From contig NZ_CP095757.1 in NCBI RefSeq assembly GCF_023093535.1, positions 62,001 to 126,000 on the forward strand: a DNA stretch of 64,000 nt, given 5' to 3'. The DNA comes from Halovivax limisalsi. GTDB lineage: Archaea > Halobacteriota > Halobacteria > Halobacteriales > Natrialbaceae. The notes under the pieces were generated by a model that was not told where the DNA came from, ran no database searches, and saw only the letters and a program-made list of their open reading frames with translations. Position numbers and translations under genes: made by a program. Below are positions 52,237 to 60,343 of this stretch, one piece after another (position 1 is the stretch's first letter; every line of letters starts with the position of its first letter).

Positions 52237-53350
52237 CGTCGGGGAGGACGTGCAGGCCAGCCCGACTCTTCAGGACGGGGACGGTCTCGGCCTCGGGGTC
52301 GACGTAGTCGGGCCGGGCGATCGTCTTCGCCTCGTACGTCTCGGGATCGAGCACCTGGATGGAGCGCTCGTCCTCGACGGTGACGACGGTCGTCTCCTCG
52401 GCGTCGGCCACCGTCCCGAGTTTGCGCGCCTCCGGGGCGATCCCGTCCTCGTGGGCGGCCTCGTAGCGCTCGCCCGTCCGCAGGCGAATCCCCTTGAGAT
52501 TGCCGCGGGCGCTGCGCACGAGGACCGGCCCGTCATCGTCGTCCGCGAGGTCGATCACGTCGCCGGACGTAAACGGCGGCAGGCGAACCGCGAAGGTGAC
52601 GCGGTAGACCTCGTTGCCGTCCTCGTCCTCGGTGACCAGCGTCTCGGAGTCGGTGACGGTCCCGCCGAAGGCCTCGACGACGCGGTTGGCGATCTTCTTG
52701 CCGATCTTCGTCGTCGAGACCTTCACGTCCAGGCCCGCGTCCACCTCGCCCATCTCGGTGACGAAGGCGTTGCGATCGCCGGTCGCCTCCATCTCGGCGA
52801 CGACCTCGGTCGCGATCGCCTCCGTCCGCTCGATCTCGTCGTCGGTCGGCGTCCGATCCGCCGCGCGAAGCTGGACGACGCTCGCGTAGTAGTCGCCCGC
52901 GATCCGCCCGCAGCGGGTGCAGGTGCCCCGCGCGATCGTCACGGGGACGACGACCGTCTCCTCGACCGGTTCGCCGCGGACGACGCCGGTGAAGTGACAG
53001 TGCATCCGGATCGTGTTCTGGTCGACGTGTTCGGGCTCGACCTGCCAGGCGACGTCGTCGACGTCGACGTGAACCGAGAGCGCGTCGCTCACCGCCTCGA
53101 TGGCGACGTCGGTGTAGTCCCTCGCGTCGACGTCGACCCAGCGCTCGCCCTCGCGAACCGCGCCGCAACGCGCACAGACCTCGACCACGAGCTCGTCGGG
53201 CGCGTCGACGAACGCGAAATCGTCGAAGTAACACGACCGACAGAGATCGACCGTCGAAGCGGGCCTGATCGGGTCGCTCGCGTCCGACTCCGGCGGGCGC
53301 TCCGGAACCGGGTCCCCGCACCGGGGACAGAACGCACGTGTCTCGCTCAT
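52229..53350 (-). CDS. nmd3: NMD3-family ribosomal protein (archaeal Nmd3)
   Basis: This 373-residue protein is the archaeal counterpart of eukaryotic Nmd3, which binds the large ribosomal subunit during maturation. The N-terminal zinc-ribbon region has four CxxC pairs (CPRC, CRSC, CARC, CTRC). It is followed by the conserved NMD3 body (about residues 60-300) and a small OB-like C-terminal part. ATG 53350 starts directly before the first CxxC. It overlaps the TYW2/Trm5-like gene by 8 nt. The pair is divergent from htpX. Confidence 0.9.
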   Translation of the reverse strand: MSETRAFCPRCGDPVPERPPESDASDPIRPASTVDLCRSCYFDDFAFVDAPDELVVEVCARCGAVREGERWVDVDARDYTDVAIEAVSDALSVHVDVDDVAWQVEPEHVDQNTIRMHCHFTGVVRGEPVEETVVVPVTIARGTCTRCGRIAGDYYASVVQLRAADRTPTDDEIERTEAIATEVVAEMEATGDRNAFVTEMGEVDAGLDVKVSTTKIGKKIANRVVEAFGGTVTDSETLVTEDEDGNEVYRVTFAVRLPPFTSGDVIDLADDDDGPVLVRSARGNLKGIRLRTGERYEAAHEDGIAPEARKLGTVADAEETTVVTVEDERSIQVLDPETYEAKTIARPDYVDPEAETVPVLKSRAGLHVLPDDG

Positions 53351-53829
53351 CGAGCGTCGTTCGGCCCGGATCCGGATAAGCGCCGCGTTCGACCGTCAGC
53401 CCGGGTCGAGCGCGTACGCGGTGCCGCCGACCGATCGCGACCCGCCCGACCGGACGACGGTTCCGCCGCCAGCACGTGGGTCGCAAGCCGCCCCGTCAGA
53501 TCGACCGAGCGCACTCGCCGCGAGCCATCGTACCGGCCGACATCGTCCCGGTTTCCACCCGAAACGAAGGGGTCGACCGTCGGTGCTGGCCGGCGTTTAT
53601 TCCCGTTAGAAACGCCCCGTCGTCACTCGTCCGCGAAGCGGTGGTCCCCCGACTCCAACTCGGTGGCCGTCAGATCGCCGCGCAGCCCCTCCGCAGGCGA
53701 TGGGCCGTCGAACCGCTCGGACGGTCGGGCGTTCGACGAACCCTCCCCGATCTGGCCCGGAGCGGGTCGGTCGCGGCGCCAGCCGCACCTATCATCGCGT
53801 TTATCCCGGCGCGAGCCGTACGGTTTCGC
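53351..53829. other. Intergenic region between nmd3 and htpX, no supported gene
   Basis: This 479-bp, GC-rich divergent promoter region contains several open frames with Arg- and Pro-rich translations that look like frame shadows. I see no RNA gene or repeat in it. Confidence 0.55.
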
Positions 53830-54714
53830 ATGGAGTGGAAGCCGGACTGGGGTCTCAGAGGCCGAATGTTCGTCACGATGTTCCTGTTGTTTCTCCTGTA
53901 CATCGTGTTCGCGGGCGGGATCACCGCCTACACCGGCGGCGGGCCGCTCATCTTCGCCGTCATCTTCGGCGGGTTCTCGATCGTCCAGTACTACTTCAGC
54001 GACACGCTGACGCTGAAGAGCATGGGCGCGAAGACGGTCTCGGCCGAGGAGTACCCGGAGCTGCACCGCTCGATCGAACGGCTCGCCCAGCAAGCCGACC
54101 TGCCGAAGCCGAAAGTGGCCGTCGTCGACGAGAACGTGCCGAACGCGTTCGCGACGGGGCGCAACCAGAAGAACGCGGCGGTCGCCGTGACGACGGGGCT
54201 GCTGCGAACGCTCGATCGCGACGAACTCGAGGGCGTCCTCGCCCACGAACTCGCCCACGTGAAAAACCGCGACATGATGGTGATGACCTTCGCCTCGCTG
54301 CTGGGCACCATCGCGTTCATGTTCGTCCGCTGGGGCGCCTTCTTCGGGGGCGGCCGCGGCCGCGGCAACCGCGGCGGTGGCGGAATCGTGGTCGCCATCC
54401 TCATCTCGCTGGTCGTCTGGATCGTCAGTTACTTTCTCATGCGCGCGCTCTCGCGCTACCGCGAGTACGCCGCGGATCGCGGCGCCGCAGCGATCACCGG
54501 CAACCCCGGCGCCTTGGCCTCGGCGCTCGTCTCCATCTCCGACGGCGTCGCGAAGATCCCCGACAGCGACCTGCGCGACGAGGCCGAGATGAACGCCTTC
54601 TTCATCATCCCGCTGAAGTCCGGCGTCGTCGGCCGGCTCTTCTCGACCCACCCGCCGACGGAGAAACGCATCGAGCAGCTCCAGCAGCTCGAACGCGAAC
54701 TTGAACGCGCGTGA
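53830..54714 (+). CDS. htpX: HtpX-like M48 membrane zinc metalloprotease
   Basis: This 294-residue membrane protease of the M48 family degrades misfolded membrane proteins. Two N-terminal hydrophobic segments (about residues 12-32 and 38-58) precede HELAH at 139-143, the zinc site. A transmembrane pair spans about 150-215 around a Gly/Arg-rich cytosolic loop. The third zinc ligand is in the YREYAADRGA motif, and the C-terminal FSTHPPTEKRI signature is typical of HtpX. ATG 53830 starts MEWKPDWGLRGRMF, the usual N-terminus. It is monocistronic and divergent from nmd3. Confidence 0.93.
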   Translation: MEWKPDWGLRGRMFVTMFLLFLLYIVFAGGITAYTGGGPLIFAVIFGGFSIVQYYFSDTLTLKSMGAKTVSAEEYPELHRSIERLAQQADLPKPKVAVVDENVPNAFATGRNQKNAAVAVTTGLLRTLDRDELEGVLAHELAHVKNRDMMVMTFASLLGTIAFMFVRWGAFFGGGRGRGNRGGGGIVVAILISLVVWIVSYFLMRALSRYREYAADRGAAAITGNPGALASALVSISDGVAKIPDSDLRDEAEMNAFFIIPLKSGVVGRLFSTHPPTEKRIEQLQQLERELERA

Positions 54715-54900
54715 GGACGGCGGCCGGTCTCCAGCTCGAACGCACCACGACGGAAACCGCCGTCCTCGCCGAAAGCAGGTGCGGCCGTAGTCCGACGGCT
54801 CCGTGAGCGAAGGGAACGGCGGCTCGTTCTGGCGCAGGGACGACCGCCGGCCCGCCGCGCACGAAAGTTCGGCGGGCGAACGAAGCGGATCCGACGCCTC

Positions 54901-56190
54901 TCAGGCGCCGGTCTTTTCGACCTGATACCACTCGCCGTCCCAGCTGAGGAAGTACTCGAAGACACACCGGATGGTCACCAGGCCGAAACCGGGGTAGATC
55001 AACGGCGCCAGGAGGACCGTCCAGGAGAGGTCCGGGACGTGACCCTGCCGCCAGTCGTTGATCAACACCGGCACGACGGTGGCGGTCACCGCGAGCAGGG
55101 GCAACAGGGCGTACTCGTAGAAGCCGTAGTAGACGAGGACGGCGACCTTCGAGAGCAGCGCGACCATCAGCACGCTCGCGGTGAGACTGGTCGCGAGCCG
55201 GAGCGTTGAGGCGTGACCGCGCATGCCGCTCGGCGCGAAGCCGCCGGTGATCGCCTTCTGGAACACCTCGATGTGCCCGAGGCGCCAGCGCTTGCGCTGG
55301 CCCCAGAGATCTCGCAGTGTGTGGGGCGCCTCCATCTCGTTCGAGATGTTGCGGGCCTGGCGGACGTCGAGGCCGTGGCGAAAGCAGGTGTGCGCGAAGT
55401 CGATGTCCTCGGTGATGACGTCGTTGAACCCGCCGACCTCCTCGATGGCCTCGCGCGTAAAGGCCGACGAGGAGCTCCGACAGTAGGTGAAGCCGAGCGG
55501 TTCGATGAGCTTGTAACTCGCGTGAAAGAGCAGGCGCTCGCAGTACGCGAGCGTCTCGACCGCGCCGTTGGCCCGCGGAACGCGTCGCGCCTGGAAGATG
55601 TCCCGGTCGTTCTCGATGAGTTCGTACATCGCCCGCGGGACGAAGTCGGGGTCGACCCACTCGTCGGCGTCGAATGCGCAGTAGTAGTCGGCGTCGAGTT
55701 GCGAGATCGCGTCGTTGATCGCGCGCGCCTTCGATCCGGGCTGGCGATTCGTCAGCACGCGGACGTCCGGGTGCTCGGCGAGTTCGCGGGCGACCTCGAT
55801 CGTCTCGGTGTCGCCGGGTTCGGTGACGATCGCGACGCCGACGTTCTCGTAGTTGGACTCGAGCAGGGACTCGACGCTCGTCGGGAGGACGCCGCCGTCT
55901 CGGTACACCGGGACGACGGCCTCGATTCGCGGGCCGTCGAGCAGTCGTTCGTCGGGGTCGGCACTCGTGTATACCTCGCGGGTCAGCAGGACCCCCGAGA
56001 GGGTCGCCAGAAACGTGAACAGAAGGATCGCCGGGATGGCGCTCACGGTCGCGACTTCGAACGCGATCCACGGGAGGTCAGGGATGATCGTCATCTCCTG
56101 GACCCCATTGTAGACACCGACTGCGAGGCAGAGTCCCGTTCCGAAGAACGATCCTCCGAGACCCGCCACTCGGCGTACGTCGATACTCAT
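54901..56190 (-). CDS. Family 2 glycosyltransferase, membrane-bound
   Basis: This 429-residue protein has two N-terminal membrane helices (about 8-28 and 42-68), a GT-A domain (about 88-320) and three C-terminal helices. The sugar-nucleotide site is visible as VVPVYRDGG, FDADEW (a DxD-type motif) and EDIDFA (catalytic base region). QRKRW (QxxRW motif) follows, typical of processive or lipid-linked GT2 enzymes. It probably makes a surface polysaccharide or glycosylates lipid or S-layer components. ATG 56190 sits at the end of an AT-rich promoter stretch. The acceptor is unknown, and no companion sugar genes lie next to it. Confidence 0.88.
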   Translation of the reverse strand: MSIDVRRVAGLGGSFFGTGLCLAVGVYNGVQEMTIIPDLPWIAFEVATVSAIPAILLFTFLATLSGVLLTREVYTSADPDERLLDGPRIEAVVPVYRDGGVLPTSVESLLESNYENVGVAIVTEPGDTETIEVARELAEHPDVRVLTNRQPGSKARAINDAISQLDADYYCAFDADEWVDPDFVPRAMYELIENDRDIFQARRVPRANGAVETLAYCERLLFHASYKLIEPLGFTYCRSSSSAFTREAIEEVGGFNDVITEDIDFAHTCFRHGLDVRQARNISNEMEAPHTLRDLWGQRKRWRLGHIEVFQKAITGGFAPSGMRGHASTLRLATSLTASVLMVALLSKVAVLVYYGFYEYALLPLLAVTATVVPVLINDWRQGHVPDLSWTVLLAPLIYPGFGLVTIRCVFEYFLSWDGEWYQVEKTGA

Positions 56191-56502
56191 TAAGGAAAAC
56201 CTGTTATTAGTCTATATTAAATCCACCTGTCTCGCGCCGCCCGCGCCAGAAGCGGGTTCTCCGACCGCTACCAGCCCGTCAGCGACCATAGCGCGGCTCG
56301 ATCGCTGGGTCCGTCGGGGGCCGACGTGGGCACGACCCGGTCGCTTCGATCGCCCGGACGCGTCCGCGTAGACTCCGTCGCGGGCCGAGTCGCCTCGGCG
56401 TATCAGGGTCGACCTGACGCGACAGCCGGCGCCATTTTCTGCGGACCGGCCCCCACATCCGGACCGCCTACGCTTTTGGGCGAACGCGACTCAGTGTCGG
56501 GT
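56191..56502. other. Intergenic region, no supported gene
   Basis: This 312-bp divergent region between the glycosyltransferase and the PspAB-like gene has an AT-rich patch (ttattagtctatattaaat) near 56202-56221, probably the glycosyltransferase promoter. No other feature is evident. Confidence 0.55.
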
Positions 56503-57123
56503 ATGGGACTACTCGACGGGTTGCGAGCGGCGCTCGGCCTGCGCGCCGAGGCGGACGCGCGCCGGGACGCCGATCCGGAGGACCTCTTCGGGATGAGTAC
56601 CGCCTACCTCACGATGCACGCGGAACTGGGATACGACGCGATGGACGAAGCGGCGCTCTGCTTCTCCGGCGTCGACGCCAGCGGCTTCGAGCAGACCGTC
56701 GACGAGGTCGAGGCCATCCTCGAGAGCGGCCGGGCGGAGACCGGCACCGACTTCGCCGTCCAGGCCGACGACCACGGCTACCAGTGGGTCGTCCTCAGGG
56801 ACGACGACCCGGAGGACCTCGTGACGAGCATGCACTTCGCCGCCGACACGTTCGTCGAGAACGGCTACGGCTCGCGCCTGCTCGCCGCCGTCTTCGCCTA
56901 CCAGAAGCCGAGCCGAGACGGCGAGGACGGCCGCGCCTACTGGATCTACTCCTTCCGACGGGGCTCGTTTTACCCGTTCGCGCCCAGACCCGGCCGCGAG
57001 CGCGACAACGGCGTCGAGTTCAAACTCGAGTCCGTCCTCGACGGGGAACTCGAGATCGAACCCGACAAGGAGTACTGGTACCCGCTCTGGCCCAGCGAGC
57101 ACGGAACTCACCCCTGGGAGTGA
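56503..57123 (+). CDS. PspAB-like haloarchaeal protein
   Basis: This 206-residue acidic protein begins MGLLDGLRAALGLRAEADA. It has a conserved core with LFGMSTAYLTM near residue 28 and YWIYSFRRGSFYPF near residue 145, and ends in a YWYPLWP motif. I recall the family as PspA-associated protein PspAB, a partner of phage-shock-type membrane-stress proteins, but I could not check this. There is no signal peptide or membrane segment. ATG 56503 is preceded by typical leaderless spacing. It lies upstream of radA with a 106-bp gap, so a common transcript is possible but not shown. Confidence 0.7.
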   Translation: MGLLDGLRAALGLRAEADARRDADPEDLFGMSTAYLTMHAELGYDAMDEAALCFSGVDASGFEQTVDEVEAILESGRAETGTDFAVQADDHGYQWVVLRDDDPEDLVTSMHFAADTFVENGYGSRLLAAVFAYQKPSRDGEDGRAYWIYSFRRGSFYPFAPRPGRERDNGVEFKLESVLDGELEIEPDKEYWYPLWPSEHGTHPWE

Positions 57124-57229
57124 CGGTTCGAGCGAGCGCTCTCGAATTCCACCGCCGCGCACGCCGGCACTTTCACTTTCACTTCCCTGTTAACGAGGGT
57201 TTATCCCCCATCCGGGGCAACCGGCTGGT

Positions 57230-58261
57230 ATGGCAGACGCAGACTTAGAAACGCTGCCGGGCGTCGGCCCGGCCACGGCGGACAAACTCACAGACGCCGG
57301 CTTCGACTCCTTCCAGAGCCTGGCGGTCGCCTCACCCTCGGAACTCTCGAACACGGCGGACGTCGGCGAATCGACGGCCGCGGACATCGTCTCGGCCGCG
57401 CGCGACGCGGCCGACGTCGGCGGCTTCGAGACCGGTTCGACCGTCCTCGAACGGCGCAACAAGATCGGGAAGCTCTCCTGGCACATCGACGAGGTCGACG
57501 ACCTGCTGGGCGGCGGGATCGAGACCCAGTCGATCACCGAGGTCTACGGCGAGTTCGGCTCCGGGAAGTCCCAGGTCACCCACCAGATGGCCATCAACGT
57601 CCAGCTCCCGAAGGAGGTCGGCGGCCTCCACGGCAGCGCGATGTTCATCGACAGCGAGGACACGTTCCGCCCGGAGCGGATCGACGACATGGTCCGCGGA
57701 CTCCCGGAGGAGGCCATCCAGGCCGCGATGGACGACCGCGAGATCGAGGGCTCGCCCGACGACGAGGCCGCCGTGGAGGAACTCGTCGAGTCCATCCTCG
57801 AGAAGATCCACGTCGCGAAGGCGTTCAACTCCAACCACCAGATGCTGCTCGCCGAGAAGGCGAAGGAACTCGCGAGCGAGAAGGAAGACTCCGAGTACCC
57901 GATCCGCCTGCTCTGCGTCGACTCGCTGACCGCCCACTTCCGCGCGGAGTACGTCGGCCGCGGCCAGCTCGCCGATCGCCAGCAGAAACTCAACAAGCAC
58001 CTCCACGACATCGACAAGGTCGGCAACCTCTACAACGCCGCCGTCATCGTCACCAACCAGGTCGCCTCGAACCCCGACTCGTTCTTCGGCGACCCGACCC
58101 AGCCCATCGGCGGTAACATCCTCGGCCACAAGTCCACCTTCCGCATCTACCTCCGCAAGTCCAAGGGCACCAAGCGGATCGTCCGCCTCGTCGACGCGCC
58201 AAACCTCGCCGACGGCGAGGCCGTCATGCGCGTCGAGGACGAGGGCCTCGTGGCGGAATAA
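57230..58261 (+). CDS. radA: RadA recombinase (archaeal RecA/Rad51 homologue)
   Basis: This 343-residue recombinase coats single-stranded DNA and drives strand exchange. It has an N-terminal helix-hairpin-helix DNA-binding domain (about residues 1-60, [19 protein letters not shown]) and an ATPase core with Walker A GEFGSGKS at 107-114. Walker B ([12 protein letters not shown]), the DNA-binding loops and the [15 protein letters not shown] segment near the C-terminus are also visible. The length matches haloarchaeal RadA and there is no intein. ATG 57230 is standard. A 113-bp palindromic element begins 7 bp after the stop and probably serves as its terminator. Confidence 0.97.
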   Translation: MADADLETLPGVGPATADKLTDAGFDSFQSLAVASPSELSNTADVGESTAADIVSAARDAADVGGFETGSTVLERRNKIGKLSWHIDEVDDLLGGGIETQSITEVYGEFGSGKSQVTHQMAINVQLPKEVGGLHGSAMFIDSEDTFRPERIDDMVRGLPEEAIQAAMDDREIEGSPDDEAAVEELVESILEKIHVAKAFNSNHQMLLAEKAKELASEKEDSEYPIRLLCVDSLTAHFRAEYVGRGQLADRQQKLNKHLHDIDKVGNLYNAAVIVTNQVASNPDSFFGDPTQPIGGNILGHKSTFRIYLRKSKGTKRIVRLVDAPNLADGEAVMRVEDEGLVAE

Positions 58262-58267
58262 CAACAA

Positions 58268-58380
58268 CGAACTTTTTACGCCTCGGGTGCGCGAAGCGCA
58301 CCGCTCGGCGCAAAAACTTCGATGAAAAAGTGCCGGCGGCTTCGCCGCCGGAGAACCGCTCGCTTCGCTCGCGGATGCTC
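58268..58380 (+). repeat. Inverted-repeat element, left copy (downstream of radA)
   Basis: This 113-bp element contains an ACTTTTTACG T-run and several small internal palindromes. It is repeated in reverse orientation at 59008-59120 with only about five differences that I can see. It begins 7 bp past radA, so it may act as a terminator. Confidence 0.85.
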
Positions 58381-58453
58381 TTCCTACCGCACACCGGTTG
58401 TGAGGTTCCGCTGCAAGGCCCAGCCATACCCGACAGGAAAGTGATTACCAACT

Positions 58454-58864
58454 ATGGCGGCGACTGCGACCGGGTTTGTCCTGGGAGCGCTCATCGGATC
58501 GATCACGACCGCCGTGGGCTCCGGAATTCTCTACTGGAAGCGTGAACGGGATCGAACCGATCGGCTACGAGGGGCGCTGGCCGCGGAGCTTCGGACCTAC
58601 GACTATCTCGATGAGATGATCGAAGACGGACAGTACGAAGCCGTAACGGAGCGTATCGAACCGCCGACGGTCTACGGTTCGGTCGGCGGCGATCTGGGGA
58701 GACTCACTGACGACGAAATCACCGCCCTCGTCGCGTTCTACGCGGACTGCCGCTGGCTCGACGGCCTGCAGGATCCCGAGGACAAGAAGGAAGGGATCGA
58801 CCGAGTCGTCAACCACCGCCGGACTGCGCTCGAGGCGCTCGAAAATCGGAGCAATGCTGGATAG
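58454..58864 (+). CDS. Unknown membrane-anchored protein between inverted repeats
   Basis: This 136-residue protein has one N-terminal transmembrane helix (about residues 5-28, GFVLGALIGSITTAVGSGIL). A charged, helical cytosolic domain of about 105 residues follows, with no motif I recognise. It lies between the two inverted 113-bp elements at 58268-58380 and 59008-59120. It encodes no transposase-like motif, but the setting suggests a cargo gene or a gene acquired by recombination between the elements. ATG 58454 begins at the hydrophobic segment. Confidence 0.6.
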   Translation: MAATATGFVLGALIGSITTAVGSGILYWKRERDRTDRLRGALAAELRTYDYLDEMIEDGQYEAVTERIEPPTVYGSVGGDLGRLTDDEITALVAFYADCRWLDGLQDPEDKKEGIDRVVNHRRTALEALENRSNAG

Positions 58865-59007
58865 CTGTCCAAGAATAGCAATTAGCCCCGGTTTCCCGTA
58901 TGGGTATCATGCAGTCATCGTAAATGCGGTGTGAAACGCGTCCGCTAACGGACATTCTCACGAGCACCGAGCCTTACTCGTAATTCAACGCCCTAGTACT
59001 GTAGAAC

Positions 59008-59120
59008 GAGCATCCGCGAGCGGAGCGAGCGGTTGCCCGGCGGCGAAGCCGCCGGCACTTTTTCATCGAAGTTTTTGCGCCGAGCGGTGCGCTTCGCGCA
59101 CCCGAGGCGTAAAAAGTTCG
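59008..59120 (-). repeat. Inverted-repeat element, right copy (downstream of sufU-like gene)
   Basis: This is the inverted counterpart of 58268-58380. Relative to the Fe-S scaffold gene at 59139 it occupies the same 3' position as the left copy does relative to radA, again ending in a T-run next to the stop codon. Confidence 0.85.
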
Positions 59121-59138
59121 GCGGTGAAAAGTTCGGTG

Positions 59139-59570
59139 TTACTCGCCGTCCTCGATCGTCGTCTTCTCGGTGTCGAGTTCGCCCCGGTGGATCTCGACGC
59201 CGTCCTGCGCGACCTTCTCGGCGAGGACGGCACACTTGATGCGCATCGGCGAGATGTCGACGCCCAGCAGGTCGATGACGTCGTCGCGGTCCATCTCGAG
59301 GAGTTCCGCGACGGTGGTGCCCGGCAGTTCCTCCGAGAGGAGGCTCGCAGACGCCTGACTGATGGCGCAGCCGTCGCCGCTGAACGCGACGCGTTCGATG
59401 ACGGCGTCTTCGCCCTCGCCGGAGAGGGCGACGTCCATCCGGATCTCGTCGCCGCACATCGGATTCTCGCCGACGTGGCTGAACGTTGGATCCTCGAGTT
59501 CCCCGTAGTTGCGCGGGTTCTTGTAGTGATCGAGGATCTGCTGTCGGTACATATCCGAACCAAGTCCCAT
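59139..59570 (-). CDS. SufU/IscU-type iron-sulphur cluster scaffold protein
   Basis: This 143-residue protein has the three conserved cysteines of the scaffold family: NPMCGDE, GDGCAIS and KCAVLAE. The Asp after the first Cys completes the metal site. The start motif YRQQILDHYKNPRNYGEL is typical of IscU/SufU. The protein builds Fe-S clusters with a cysteine desulphurase or, in the SufU type, transfers sulphur. ATG 59570 (MGLGSDMYRQQ) is chosen because upstream residues are Pro/Ser-rich and unconserved. No desulphurase or other suf genes lie next to it. Confidence 0.9.
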   Translation of the reverse strand: MGLGSDMYRQQILDHYKNPRNYGELEDPTFSHVGENPMCGDEIRMDVALSGEGEDAVIERVAFSGDGCAISQASASLLSEELPGTTVAELLEMDRDDVIDLLGVDISPMRIKCAVLAEKVAQDGVEIHRGELDTEKTTIEDGE

Positions 59571-59997
59571 TTGGACGTACTTCGGTCGGTTCGGCCAAAA
59601 GGATTGCGCTGACGGTGAGAATGCGGGCCACCGGTGCGGCGACAATCCGAGAAGGCTGTGGCGGTGCGAGCGCCGTAGGGAGGAGATCGCACGATAGAGA
59701 CACCGACAACGCCCAGGAGTGGCGAGACCGTCGGTCGGACGGCGCTCTGGCGGTCGGTCCCCGCACGGACGTCGCCGTCGTCAGGCCCGAAACCGTCTCG
59801 GGCGATACAGGGGCGAACGAGGAGCCTCACACGGCCTGCACAGTTAGTTATTATTAGCAATTACCTTTTATAGATGGGGTACGTGGGCCCAGATACCGGC
59901 AACTGTAGTCGGCGAGCGATCCCCCACCCACCGGCGACGGGCCGAGCGTCGGCTCGATCGGCCGCCGGAATCGCCCGCCGGCACACCCATCACAGCC
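59571..59997. other. Intergenic region: divergent promoters, no supported gene
   Basis: This 427-bp region between two divergent genes has an AT-rich segment (ttagttattattagcaatta) at about 59843-59862 followed by a possible TATA box, but it is about 140 bp from the next ATG. Open frames here are GC-rich shadows. Confidence 0.5.
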
Positions 59998-60324
59998 ATG
60001 ACAACGAACATCGCATCCGACCCGCTGGATACCAGCGACGTCCTGACCGCACTGTCGAACGAGTGCTGCCGCGCCGTCGTGGCGTACGGCCGGGAACACG
60101 ACGCCAGCACCGTCACGTTCTCCGCGCTTTCGCACGCCGCCAGCCGGCTGACGAGTCTCGATCCGCCGCAGATCGACGTCCAACTCCACCACAGCGCGCT
60201 CCCCAGGCTGGACGACCTCGGACTCGTGGAGTACGACTACGACGCCCGCACCGTCCGGTTTCGCGACCATCCCGTCCTTGAATCGGACCTGTTGGAACGG
60301 GCCGTCGCCGACCAGCGGTTGTGA
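59998..60324 (+). CDS. DUF7344-like winged-helix regulator
   Basis: This 108-residue acidic protein has the arrangement LSNECCRAVVAYGREH near residue 19 and LHHSALPRLDDLGLVEYDYDARTVRF near residue 63. It is a winged-helix fold of the kind seen in haloarchaeal DUF7344 proteins (family number recalled). Such proteins are probably transcriptional regulators. A Cys-Cys pair (residues 23-24) could sense redox state. ATG 59998 is chosen. It ends 20 bp before the distal end of the CRISPR array but shows no functional tie to it. Confidence 0.72.
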   Translation: MTTNIASDPLDTSDVLTALSNECCRAVVAYGREHDASTVTFSALSHAASRLTSLDPPQIDVQLHHSALPRLDDLGLVEYDYDARTVRFRDHPVLESDLLERAVADQRL

Positions 60325-60343
60325 GGCGGTGGCGTCGGTGCCG

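Noticed and set aside
53351-53829. Short genes between nmd3 and htpX
   Set aside because: Frames here are Arg/Pro-rich without start context or family resemblance, so they look like noise in GC-rich DNA.
57230-58261. Intein in radA
   Set aside because: The protein is a continuous 343 residues with the normal motif order and no splice-site signatures.
58268-59120. Insertion sequence bounded by the inverted elements
   Set aside because: The enclosed gene has no transposase motif and I saw no clear target-site duplication; kept as a repeat pair only.
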